Below are positions 18,006-26,467 of a stretch of DNA of 64,000 nucleotides, one piece after another; within the stretch, counting starts at the first letter, position 1, and every line of letters begins with the position of its first letter. Below the pieces are notes generated by a model. The model searched no databases, was not told the origin of the DNA, and saw only the letters and a list, made by a program, of their open reading frames with translations. Origin of the DNA: Asaia bogorensis. GTDB lineage: Bacteria; Pseudomonadota; Alphaproteobacteria; Acetobacterales; Acetobacteraceae. Both the position numbers and the translations under genes were made by a program. The stretch is taken from contig CAMBMS010000004.1 in the NCBI GenBank assembly GCA_945868845.1, positions 120,893-184,892 on the forward strand, read 5' to 3'.

Positions 18006-18767
18006 TTAACGATTGGTTCGGTCGAAGAAGGCGGCCACCAGATCGCGTGTGGCTTGCGTGTTAAGTAGGCCTTGCGTCTGGCGCATTTCCTCGGCGAATC
18101 CGCTATCGCCAGGTGTGGCGGCCGCGGTGATACAAATTTTCGCCGCCGTGACGGCATGGGCGGGCAGCACGGCGTATTGGCGGGCGATTTCGGCGGCCTT
18201 GTCCTGCAGCTCAGCCAGCGGAGAACACCATTGCACCAGGCCCAGGCGTTCGGCCTCCGCGCCGCCGATTTGCTCGGCGCCAAGGATCAGGCGCAGCGCA
18301 GTGGGCCGGCCGGCGAGACGGGTCATGCGCTGTGTGCCCCCCGCGCCCGGCAGTAATCCTAATCGCAATTCCGGCAGGCCGATTTTTGACTCGTGTGCGG
18401 CTACACGCAGATCGCAGGCCAGCGCCAGTTCAAACCCCCCGCCCAATGCGGCGCCGTTGATTTCGGCTAGGGTGACGCGCGGCAGAGCCTCGATGCGGTC
18501 ATACAGAAGTTGGTAGTTGCGGATGACTTGTAGCTGCGCCGCGATGCCGTTTGGCGCAGTGAAGCGAGCACGCATTTCTTTTAGTTCCGCTCCAGCACAG
18601 AAAATTTTTAGTGCGCTACGGATATGCAGGACAGACCAATCATCGCGCCTATCTAGAACATCGAGATTGGTGTGAAATGCCGCCAACCAAGCATCGCTCA
18701 TGGCATTGACCGGAGCGTTGGCCATTGTGATGGTGGCGATATGGTCGGCCACGCGCAAATCGAGCAT
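18006..18767 (-). CDS. Enoyl-CoA hydratase/isomerase (BadK-like position)
   Basis: 253-aa crotonase-fold protein. Oxyanion-hole segments FCAGAELKEM (about 56-65) and GAALGGGFELALACDLRVAA (about 105-124). The active-site glutamate lies in LPELRLGLLPGAGGTQRM. It should hydrate the enoyl-CoA made by the neighbouring acyl-CoA dehydrogenase. It lies 11 bp after that gene and 15 bp before the BadH-like SDR. Confidence 0.87.
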   Translation of the reverse strand: MLDLRVADHIATITMANAPVNAMSDAWLAAFHTNLDVLDRRDDWSVLHIRSALKIFCAGAELKEMRARFTAPNGIAAQLQVIRNYQLLYDRIEALPRVTLAEINGAALGGGFELALACDLRVAAHESKIGLPELRLGLLPGAGGTQRMTRLAGRPTALRLILGAEQIGGAEAERLGLVQWCSPLAELQDKAAEIARQYAVLPAHAVTAAKICITAAATPGDSGFAEEMRQTQGLLNTQATRDLVAAFFDRTNR

Positions 18768-18778
18768 CGATCTGTCCT

Positions 18779-19912
18779 TTACTTCGCCAGCGCCCGACTG
18801 ATCACTAGGCGTTGGATATCGTTGGAGCCTTCATAGATTTTCGTCACGCGAACGGCGCGGTAAATACGTTCCACTGCGTATTCCTGCATATAGCCATTTC
18901 CGCCGAATGTCTGGATCGCGTCGGAACACACACGCTCCGCTGTTTCCGATGCGACCAGCTTTGCCATCGACGCTTCCATCAGGCAATCCTCTCCTGCGTC
19001 GGCCAAAGCGGCGGCATACAGCACCAGCTGCGCAGCGGCTTGCAGCGACGCCGCCATATCAGCCAGCCGGAAGGAGACGGCTTGGTGGGTGATGATCGGC
19101 GCGCCAAAGCTGGTGCGTTCCTTGGCGTAGGCCACGGCGCGTTCCAGCGCGTCGCGCGCCATGCCGACGGATTGCGCGGCGATGCCGATGCGCCCGCCGA
19201 CAAGGTTGGACACTGCGATGCGAAAGCCGTCGCCCTCTGTGCCGAGTAGGGCGTCGGCGGGAATGTCAAGATTTTCAAAAAATACTTCCACCGTGTCGGA
19301 GGCGTTCTGCCCCATCTTTTTCTCGCGCCGCCCGACGCGGTAACCCGGCGTATTGGTGGGTAGGATAAAGGCGGAAATGCCGCGCCGTCCGGCCTGCGGA
19401 TCGGTTTTAGCAAAGACGATTGCGACGTCGGCGATAGCGCCGCTAGTGATGAACTGCTTCTGGCCGTTGAGACGCCAACCGGTAGCCGTGCGTGTGGCGG
19501 TGCTGCGCATGGCGGCGACGTCCGATCCGCCCGTGTGTTCGGTGAGGCAGAAGCAGGACAACATTTTCCCCATCGCCATGGGGCGTAGGTAAGTTTGTTT
19601 CTGCGCTTCCGTGCCGGCTTTTTGGACGATGGAACAACCGACAGAATTATGACCGCTCATCACCGTGGAGATGGCGCCGTCGCCGGCGGCAATTTCCATC
19701 AAGGCGAGGGCGTAGGAAACGTTGTCTGCCGCTGCGCCATCGTACTCCGCCGGCACGGTCATGCCCATCAGGCCGAGTTCGCCCATCGCCACCAGCACCG
19801 CGCGCGGGATCTCCGCCCGCTCCTCGCGTTCGGCCGCATAGGGGGAAAGTTCGCGCTGGGCGAAGACCCGGGTGGTGTCGCGGATCTGGCGCTGTTCCTC
19901 GGTCAGGATCAT
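18779..19912 (-). CDS. Acyl-CoA dehydrogenase (AliB/BadJ-like position)
   Basis: 377-aa FAD acyl-CoA dehydrogenase. It contains CFCLTEHTGGSDVAAM (FAD/substrate loop) and QTFGGNGYMQEYAVERIYR. The catalytic-base glutamate is in IYEGSNDIQ near the C-terminus, so this is a true dehydrogenase rather than a monooxygenase relative. It introduces the alpha-beta double bond in an acyl-CoA. It overlaps the ligase by 4 nt. Confidence 0.9.
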   Translation of the reverse strand: MILTEEQRQIRDTTRVFAQRELSPYAAEREERAEIPRAVLVAMGELGLMGMTVPAEYDGAAADNVSYALALMEIAAGDGAISTVMSGHNSVGCSIVQKAGTEAQKQTYLRPMAMGKMLSCFCLTEHTGGSDVAAMRSTATRTATGWRLNGQKQFITSGAIADVAIVFAKTDPQAGRRGISAFILPTNTPGYRVGRREKKMGQNASDTVEVFFENLDIPADALLGTEGDGFRIAVSNLVGGRIGIAAQSVGMARDALERAVAYAKERTSFGAPIITHQAVSFRLADMAASLQAAAQLVLYAAALADAGEDCLMEASMAKLVASETAERVCSDAIQTFGGNGYMQEYAVERIYRAVRVTKIYEGSNDIQRLVISRALAK

Positions 19913-21552
19913 GCGAGCGTCTTGGCACGGTCGCGCAGCACATTTTTCTGAATCTTACCGCTCGGTGTTTTCGGCATCGCGTCGATGATTTCCAGCCGTT
20001 CGGGCAGGTAGGTACGGGAAAGCTCCTTGTCCTGCAAAAAACCTATCAGCGTTGGGAAATCCAGTGTCTCGCCCGCGCGCAGCACGGCATAGCAGCAGCC
20101 ACGTTCGCCGAGGCGTTCATCGGGCATTGCCACCATGGCGCATTCGGCGATGGCGGGGTGTTGGTAGATCAAACCTTCGATCTCGACGACCGGAATGTTC
20201 TCGCCACCGCGGATGATCACGTCCTTTGATCGGCCGGTGATGCGAACATAGCCGGCTTCGTCGATGCGCGCGAGATCGCCGGTCTTGAACCAACCCTCGG
20301 CGTCCGTGTCATAGGCTTCGGGGCGGCCGAGATAACCGACGAAATTGGCAGCGCCGCGAACTTGCAGATCGCCTTCCTGGTGGGCGCCGAGGACCTGGCC
20401 GGCGCCATCCATCACGCGAATTTCCAAGCCAGGAAACGGCGTGCCGTCGGTCTCAAAGATCCGCTCCGTCGAGTCGCCGGGCTTCGTGCTGGTCGCGGCG
20501 CCGTTTTCCGTCATACCCCAGGCGGAAATAATGAAGGCATTCAGAATTTCGCTGGCGCGGCGTACGAGGTTACGCGGGATCGGCGCGCCGGCCGACAGAA
20601 AACCACGCAGGGTGCGTGCGTCTGCTCGACGCTCGGTGGCGGCAGCCGTGAGATCCGCCACAAAGGGTGTGGCGCCCATAGCAAACGTGACACCTTGGTC
20701 GCGGATGATGTCCAACGCGCGCGATCCGTTCCAGATATCCTGGAATACCGCCCGCCCGCCCATATGCACGGGCATCATTAGCCCATAGGCAAAGCCGGTG
20801 AGATGCGCGACCGGCGAACCCATCAGCATCACATCCTCCGTGCCCAAGGAGAATCGCGCGGTATACTGGATCACCATCGCCATGAGCGTGTTCGACGTGT
20901 GCATCACACCTTTCGGCTCCCCTGTGGTGCCAGAGGTGTACATCAGCTGGATTACCTCATCCGGGCCGGGGCGGTGGGCGATAAAGACGGCGCGGACGGC
21001 GCGATCTGGCGCATGCTCCAGCAGGCTGTCGAAATCGTTTTCGGCGGCCCCGCCGATGGCTAGCACATGGCGCAAGTCCGGCAGATCGGCGCGCAGGTCC
21101 TGCATCATGCCCAGATGGTCGAACCCGCGAAACTCCTTTGGCACCACCACCAGCCGGCTGCCGGCATGGTGCATCATGAAACGCAGCTCACGTGCCCGGA
21201 AGGTCGGCATGATCGGATTGGTCACCGCGCCGACGCGCAGGCATGCGAGATGCAGCGCCTGGAACTGCCACCAGTTGGGCAACTGGATGGACACCATATC
21301 GCCCTTGCGGATGCCCAGGCGAATGAGGCCATTGGCAATCCGGTCTACGCGGTCCTTTAGCTCCGCATAGGTGAGGCGAGTGGAAAAGCCGGTGACAGAA
21401 TTGTGGTCCACCGTGGCGAGGCGCGCGGGCGCATCCACTGCCCAGCGATCCAGATCGTCGAGCAGCAAGCGGTCGATCCAAAATCCGGCTGCCTTCATCG
21501 CCTGGACGCGGGCCGGAGGGAGGCCGGGGGGATCGACAAGGTCCATGGTCAT
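19909..21552 (-). CDS. Acyl-CoA ligase, cyclohexanecarboxylate-CoA ligase (AliA)-like
   Basis: 547-aa ANL-superfamily adenylating enzyme. P-loop-like motif MYTSGTTGEPKGVMHTS (about 195-211), adenine motif SAWGMTENGAAT, hinge TGDLARIDEAGYVRITGR, and the C-terminal lysine loop PKTPSGKIQKN. It activates a carboxylate as the first step of the operon. I start at ATG 21552 (MTMDLVDPPGL); ATG 21546 is an alternative, and the further upstream in-frame extension is not conserved-looking. AliA-like by context; fatty or aryl acids remain possible. Confidence 0.85.
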   Translation of the reverse strand: MTMDLVDPPGLPPARVQAMKAAGFWIDRLLLDDLDRWAVDAPARLATVDHNSVTGFSTRLTYAELKDRVDRIANGLIRLGIRKGDMVSIQLPNWWQFQALHLACLRVGAVTNPIMPTFRARELRFMMHHAGSRLVVVPKEFRGFDHLGMMQDLRADLPDLRHVLAIGGAAENDFDSLLEHAPDRAVRAVFIAHRPGPDEVIQLMYTSGTTGEPKGVMHTSNTLMAMVIQYTARFSLGTEDVMLMGSPVAHLTGFAYGLMMPVHMGGRAVFQDIWNGSRALDIIRDQGVTFAMGATPFVADLTAAATERRADARTLRGFLSAGAPIPRNLVRRASEILNAFIISAWGMTENGAATSTKPGDSTERIFETDGTPFPGLEIRVMDGAGQVLGAHQEGDLQVRGAANFVGYLGRPEAYDTDAEGWFKTGDLARIDEAGYVRITGRSKDVIIRGGENIPVVEIEGLIYQHPAIAECAMVAMPDERLGERGCCYAVLRAGETLDFPTLIGFLQDKELSRTYLPERLEIIDAMPKTPSGKIQKNVLRDRAKTLA

Positions 21553-21681
21553 GGCACTGCTTCCAACTGGGCGTGTCCTGTTGCCGTGGCCGGTTGGCCT
21601 AGCCTTGGCGTGGGGGGTAGGATGTGGCATCGCGCCCGAACAATCCAGGGGGGATGCCCCTGAAAGAGGAGAACCGGCATC
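21553..21681. promoter_or_regulatory. Divergent promoter region of the two acyl-CoA catabolic operons
   Basis: This 129-bp gap separates the outward-facing ligase operon (minus) and CoA-transferase operon (plus), so both promoters must be here unless they are internal. I see no clear palindrome, and no regulator gene is adjacent. The AAGAGGAG near 21665 is the ribosome site of the CoA-transferase. Confidence 0.5.
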
Positions 21682-22821
21682 ATGGCGTCGCCGCTTTCCG
21701 GCCTACTCGTGCTGGATTTTTCGACCCTGCTGCCGGGGCCCATGGCGACCTTGATGCTGGCGGAGGCCGGGGCGGAGGTGGTAAAGATCGAACGCCCGCC
21801 GATCGGCGATGAGATGCGGACCTATCGCCCACTCTGGGGTAAGGAGGCGGTAAATTTTGCCCTGCTGAACCGCGGCAAGAAATCGCTGGCGCTGGATCTC
21901 AAGAACGCGACGGACCGGGCGAAGCTGGATCCACTAATCGCGCGGGCCGATATTCTGGTAGAGCAGTTCCGCCCCGGCGTGATGGCCCGGCTGGGGCTAG
22001 ATTATGCGGCGTTGGCGAAGGTGAATCCCCGGCTGATCTATTGCGCCATCACCGGCTATGGACAAACCGGGCCGAAGCGCGATGTGGCGGGGCATGACCT
22101 GAATTATATCGGTGATGCGGGGCTGCTGTCGTTAAGTTATGGCGACCCGGCACGCCCGGTGATTCCGCCTGCCTTGGTGGCCGATATCGCGGCAGGGGCG
22201 TATCCAGCATTCATAAATATATTGCTCTCCGTGATTGAGCGGGGTCGGACCGGGCGCGGGGTATTCCTGGACGTGGCGATGACGGATCATCTATTTCCAT
22301 TTCTGTACTGGGCCATAGGCAATGGGCTGGGGACGGGGCAGTGGCCGGGCAATGGCACTGATCTGGTGACAGGGGGGACGCCACGTTATCAGCTCTACCC
22401 GACTTCGGATGGGCGGATGGTGGCGGCGGCGCCGATCGAGCAGCGGTTCTGGGATATTTTTATCGGTATCATCGGATTGGAACCGGGATTTGCCGAGGAT
22501 GCGCGCGATCCGGCAGCGACGAAGGCGCGGATCAGGGAGTTGATCGGAGCGAAACCGGCGGAGCATTGGCGCATGGCGTTTGCGGGCAAGGATTGCTGCT
22601 GCTCGATCGTAGCGACAATGGAGGAGGCGATGACTGATCCGCACTTTGCAGCGCGCGGGTTGTTCGCGCGGAGTGTGGTGAATGAGACGGGACAGCGTTT
22701 GCCGGCTTTGCCGACATCAGTGCTGCCGCCGTTTTTGGCGAAGAATGATACGGCCGGGCCACCGGCTTTGGGTGGCGATAACGCTGCGTTGCTGGGTTGT
22801 GTGAAGGAACAGCGGGGATGA
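21682..22821 (+). CDS. Type III (CaiB/BaiF) CoA-transferase
   Basis: 379 aa. N-terminal VLDFSTLLPGPMATLMLAEAGAEVVKIERP and the catalytic-Asp region AGHDLNYIGDAGLLSL define the family. It moves CoA between a thioester donor and a free acid. First gene of the plus-strand catabolic operon; its stop overlaps the SDR start (ATGA). It may recycle CoA between the product and incoming substrate of the pathway (inference). Confidence 0.88.
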   Translation: MASPLSGLLVLDFSTLLPGPMATLMLAEAGAEVVKIERPPIGDEMRTYRPLWGKEAVNFALLNRGKKSLALDLKNATDRAKLDPLIARADILVEQFRPGVMARLGLDYAALAKVNPRLIYCAITGYGQTGPKRDVAGHDLNYIGDAGLLSLSYGDPARPVIPPALVADIAAGAYPAFINILLSVIERGRTGRGVFLDVAMTDHLFPFLYWAIGNGLGTGQWPGNGTDLVTGGTPRYQLYPTSDGRMVAAAPIEQRFWDIFIGIIGLEPGFAEDARDPAATKARIRELIGAKPAEHWRMAFAGKDCCCSIVATMEEAMTDPHFAARGLFARSVVNETGQRLPALPTSVLPPFLAKNDTAGPPALGGDNAALLGCVKEQRG

Positions 22822-23549
22822 CGGATATCGCGGTTGTAACCGGCGCCGCCTCGGGGATTGGGCGGGGCGTGGCGCTGAAGCTGGCGCAGGACGGGTTCGA
22901 TGTCGCCTTACTCGATATTAGGGAGGCAGACGAAACAGCGGACGCGGTCGCGGCGCTGGGCCGGCGGGCGCAGCCCGTGCATTGCAACGTGGCAGATCGC
23001 AAGAGCGTGGAAGCAGCCCGCTTTCGCGTGCACGAGAAACTCGGTAAGCCGAACGTGATCGTCAATTGTGCCGGCTGGAGCGTGATCGAGCCGTTCCTTG
23101 AAAACGACGATGCATTCTGGGACCGCGCCATTGATGTGAATTTGCGTGGCAGCATCCTGGTCACGCGAGTGTTTATCGATGATCTCCTGGAAAATAATGG
23201 CGGTCGGGTGGTGCTGGTCGCCTCCGATGCCGGGCGGGTGGGCAGCACGGGGGAGGTAGTGTATTCTGCGGCTAAAGGTGGCGTGATGGCATTTACCAAG
23301 GCTCTGGCCCGTGAAATGGCGCGCAGATCCATCACCGTGAATTGCGTTTGCCCAGGCCCGACCGCGACGCCAATGCTGATGGTGCAGGAGCCCAAGCGGA
23401 TCGAGGCGCTGACTCGAGCTATCCCGATGCGCCGGTTGGCGGAGCCGGCAGATATCGCCGCCGCCGTCGCGTTTTTCGTCAGCGCCGGGGCGAGTTATAT
23501 TACCGGGCAAATCCTGAGCGTCAGCGGCGGGCTGGCAATGGCGGGGTAG
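22818..23549 (+). CDS. Second BadH-like SDR dehydrogenase
   Basis: 243 aa. TGAASGIGRG at the N-terminus, NCAGWSVIEPF, catalytic YSAAK, and the C-terminal LSVSGGLAMAG, so closely matched to the 17241-17990 protein that both belong to the same subfamily. It probably oxidises a related hydroxyacyl-CoA. It overlaps the CoA-transferase stop by 4 nt, and the acyl-CoA dehydrogenase starts 5 bp after its stop. Confidence 0.85.
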   Translation: MTDIAVVTGAASGIGRGVALKLAQDGFDVALLDIREADETADAVAALGRRAQPVHCNVADRKSVEAARFRVHEKLGKPNVIVNCAGWSVIEPFLENDDAFWDRAIDVNLRGSILVTRVFIDDLLENNGGRVVLVASDAGRVGSTGEVVYSAAKGGVMAFTKALAREMARRSITVNCVCPGPTATPMLMVQEPKRIEALTRAIPMRRLAEPADIAAAVAFFVSAGASYITGQILSVSGGLAMAG

Positions 23550-23554
23550 ATTTC

Positions 23555-24721
23555 GTGACAGTATTGGATCGGCTGGATCAGGCGCGGGCCTGGGGCGAGG
23601 ATGAGCGGCTGGTGATCGCGCAGGTGGGACGCTTGGCCGATAAGCTGATCGCGCCCGCCGCCACCGCGCATGATCGCGATGGGTCGTTTCCGTGGGCGAA
23701 TGTGCGGGCGCTGAACGATCTCGGGTTGAATGGGATTTTTGTGCCGGAGGCGTATGGCGGCAGCTCGATGCGCTACCGGCTGTATCTGGAATGCGTGCGG
23801 ATTATTTCCCAGGCCTGCGCAGCCACAGGGATCACCTACGCTACCAATTTTCATGCCATGAAGCCGCTGATCGATTTCGGCACGGAGGAACAGAAGCAAC
23901 GTTTACTACCGTGCATCGTCGAAGGTGGCCTGGGAGCGCTGGCGATTACCGAGCCGAATGCTGGATCAGATGCCACCGGCATGACTACACGATTCCGGGA
24001 CGACGGCGATGCCATCGTGATTGATGGGGGGAAGATATTCATCACTAATGGCGATGTGGCGGACCGAATTCTTTTATTTGGCAAATGGGATGGCATCGCG
24101 GATCGCAAGGAGGCAATCTCGGCATTGATCGTCGAAGGCGGTGCGTCGGGGATGAGCGTCTTGCGGCTAGAGGACAAGATGGGATTGCGGGGATCCTCCA
24201 CCGCCGCGTTGGCGTTCGATGGCTGCCGCGTACCACGGGAAAATTTGTTGGGCAATCCGGGTGACGGGTTACGAATTCTGTTTGCCTCGTTGAATAAATC
24301 GCGTCCATCGGTGGCGGCGCATGCACTTGGGATCGCGCGCGCGGCGTTTGTCGATATGGTCGCATATATGAACAACCGTCGGCAGTCTAATCAGCGGATT
24401 ATCGATTTTCAGGGCAATCAGTTCTTGTTGGCTGATCTGGCGACAGAACTTTTTTTGACGGACAATTGGCTGGATCATGTAGCCGGGTTAGTGGAATCCG
24501 ACGCGCCCGATTTCGGCATCGAGGCATCGATGGCCAAAATGCGGGCGTCGGATCTGGCCATGCGTATGGCGACGGAATGCGTGCAGATGCATGGCGGGTA
24601 TGGCTATATCCGCGATAACCGAGCGGAGCGGTTGATGCGAGACGCGAAAATTACACAGATCTGGGAAGGCACCAACCAGGTGCACCGGCAATTGATCGGG
24701 CGTAGTTTCGCGGTACGCTGA
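23555..24721 (+). CDS. Second acyl-CoA dehydrogenase
   Basis: 388 aa. ALAITEPNAGSDATGMTT, MHGGYGYIRDNRAERLMRDAKI, and the catalytic glutamate in IWEGTNQVHRQLIGR. I use GTG 23555 preceded by GGCGGGG; the longer upstream reading lies wholly inside the SDR gene. Pairs with the SDR and CoA-transferase in one operon. Its stop is 5 bp from the stop of the convergent SDR gene. Confidence 0.9.
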   Translation: MTVLDRLDQARAWGEDERLVIAQVGRLADKLIAPAATAHDRDGSFPWANVRALNDLGLNGIFVPEAYGGSSMRYRLYLECVRIISQACAATGITYATNFHAMKPLIDFGTEEQKQRLLPCIVEGGLGALAITEPNAGSDATGMTTRFRDDGDAIVIDGGKIFITNGDVADRILLFGKWDGIADRKEAISALIVEGGASGMSVLRLEDKMGLRGSSTAALAFDGCRVPRENLLGNPGDGLRILFASLNKSRPSVAAHALGIARAAFVDMVAYMNNRRQSNQRIIDFQGNQFLLADLATELFLTDNWLDHVAGLVESDAPDFGIEASMAKMRASDLAMRMATECVQMHGGYGYIRDNRAERLMRDAKITQIWEGTNQVHRQLIGRSFAVR

Positions 24722-24726
24722 ATATC

Positions 24727-25458
24727 TCAGGCGGGGACGAAAGCGGCGGAGGTACCGCCATCGACGGGGATTATCGTGCCCGTGATATAGGCCGCATCGT
24801 CGCTAAGCAGGAAGCGGATGAGGCGCACCACATCCTCTGGTTCTGCGATACGTCCCAGCGGGGAATTACCAGAAGGCTTGTAGTTGCCGGAATTTCTGGA
24901 AAGTGCTGGGCGAACCATGGGCGTATCGACCGTGGCCGGGGCGACAGCGTTGATCAGCACGCCATCGGCGGCGTTTTCCACCGCCAGGACTTTCGTCAAC
25001 TGGCTGACGGCGGCCTTAGACGCCGCATAAACCCCTCCATTCACTTTTGGACGAATCGAGGCGATGGAGGAAAGCAGCACCATGCGCGCGAGCTCGCCAT
25101 CCGCCGCCGCCTGTTTCAACTTGGGCAGCGCGTATTTGGCGCAGAGCCAGAGGCCGCGTACATTGACGTCGAACACGAGATCAAAATCTTCCACCGTCTG
25201 CTCCGCGATCAGCCCGGTACGGAGGATGCCGGCGCATGCAATCAGGGCATTCAGCTTACCGCCGATGCTCTTGAACGCCACCTCCACCTGCACGGGATCG
25301 CGTACATCGCAGAATAGGGGTGTAAAATTATCGCTGGCTTGCAGTTTGGTGCCGGGCAGATCGAGGCCGAGGACATGCCAGCCATCCGCGCGCAGCCGGT
25401 GAGCCGTGTGCGCTCCGATGCCGGAGGCGGCACCGGTAATGACGACATTTTTACTCAT
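24727..25458 (-). CDS. SDR family oxidoreductase in the amidase operon
   Basis: 243 aa. VVITGAASGIGAHTA (about 5-19), ACAG, catalytic YAASK and DGGTSAAF near the C-terminus, a classical SDR with an NAD-type fold. It is the last gene after the amidase and asparaginase-like genes (10 bp gap), so it likely acts on the product of amide cleavage. Substrate unknown. Confidence 0.85.
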   Translation of the reverse strand: MSKNVVITGAASGIGAHTAHRLRADGWHVLGLDLPGTKLQASDNFTPLFCDVRDPVQVEVAFKSIGGKLNALIACAGILRTGLIAEQTVEDFDLVFDVNVRGLWLCAKYALPKLKQAAADGELARMVLLSSIASIRPKVNGGVYAASKAAVSQLTKVLAVENAADGVLINAVAPATVDTPMVRPALSRNSGNYKPSGNSPLGRIAEPEDVVRLIRFLLSDDAAYITGTIIPVDGGTSAAFVPA

Positions 25459-25468
25459 ACTGCCTCGC

Positions 25469-26467
25469 TCAGTAGCTATTGAAGATACGCATAATCTCTG
25501 TCGGGTCAGATGTTTTCGTCAGCGCCAAAGCGAGCAACAGACGGGCCTTCTGCGGCAACAAGTTGTCCGCCACCAGAATGCCCTGTTCGCGCAGGCGGGA
25601 GGAGTGGAACACGCGGCCCGACCCGGCGCGGGTGGATTGCATCACGACGATGCCTTGCCGTACCGCCTCGCCTAGGGCGGCAGATTCCGTGGGTGTAGGA
25701 AAACCCGGTGCAAAGCCGGCAGAGACGATACCGCGCGCACCTGCCGCGATCAGAGCGCGCACGATCGTATCGTCCATGCCGGCATAAGTGAGCGCGATAT
25801 CGACGCGCGGTAAAGCTTGCAGCATTCGAATATCAAATTCGGCATCAGGGTAAACACGGCGCAGTGGGTGACGGTAAAACACTACGGCATCGCCATCCGC
25901 ATGACCGAGCGTGCCGAAATCAGCACTGCGGAACGTTTGTAGGCGATGAGTAGAAGTCTTACTCACATCGCGGGCGGCATGGATTTCGTCATTTAGCACG
26001 ACGAGAACACCCATACCGCGCGCTTCCGCGCTGGCGGCGACACATACGGCATTGACCAGATTCAGTCCGGCATCAGTGGATAGTGCGCTGGCCGGCCGCT
26101 GCGATCCGGTGATGATCACGGGAATATTTATTTTCAGAGTGAGAGAAAGAAAATAAGAGGTTTCCTCGATCGTCGCCGTGCCATGGCCGATGACGATGCC
26201 GGCGAGGTCTGGATGCTCGGCAACTAGCTTGTCGCAAAGAAATACCAGGGCTTTCCAATCGGAAAAGCCTATCTCCGTGCTGGGGATGGCGCGGTAACGC
26301 ACGGGGAAGACATTTGCCACCGCTTGCACCTCGGGGAATTTCTCCAGGATGGCATCGGCTTCCATACGGTTATTTTGTAAGCCGTAATCATGAAGATCGA
26401 GTGGCCCGGCACCGAGGGAGGAGATAGTGCCACCGGTGCCGATGAAGGCAATTTTTTTCTTGTACAT
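25469..26467 (-). CDS. Asparaginase-fold amidohydrolase with altered substrate site
   Basis: 332 aa. The first catalytic threonine is in FIGTGGTISS (Thr14). The second motif reads GHGTATIEETSY (Thr97-Ala98), where asparaginases have HGTDT. The catalytic lysine remains (RDVSKTSTHR, Lys170). The missing Asp normally holds the alpha-amino group of Asn/Gln, so a plain L-asparaginase is doubtful; an amide or lactam without that amino group fits better (inference). ATGA overlap with the amidase. Confidence 0.82.
   Translation of the reverse strand: MYKKKIAFIGTGGTISSLGAGPLDLHDYGLQNNRMEADAILEKFPEVQAVANVFPVRYRAIPSTEIGFSDWKALVFLCDKLVAEHPDLAGIVIGHGTATIEETSYFLSLTLKINIPVIITGSQRPASALSTDAGLNLVNAVCVAASAEARGMGVLVVLNDEIHAARDVSKTSTHRLQTFRSADFGTLGHADGDAVVFYRHPLRRVYPDAEFDIRMLQALPRVDIALTYAGMDDTIVRALIAAGARGIVSAGFAPGFPTPTESAALGEAVRQGIVVMQSTRAGSGRVFHSSRLREQGILVADNLLPQKARLLLALALTKTSDPTEIMRIFNSY

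Noticed and set aside
25469..26467. Simple annotation as L-asparaginase
   Set aside because: The substrate-binding Asp of HGTDT is Ala, so naming asparagine as substrate would go beyond the evidence.
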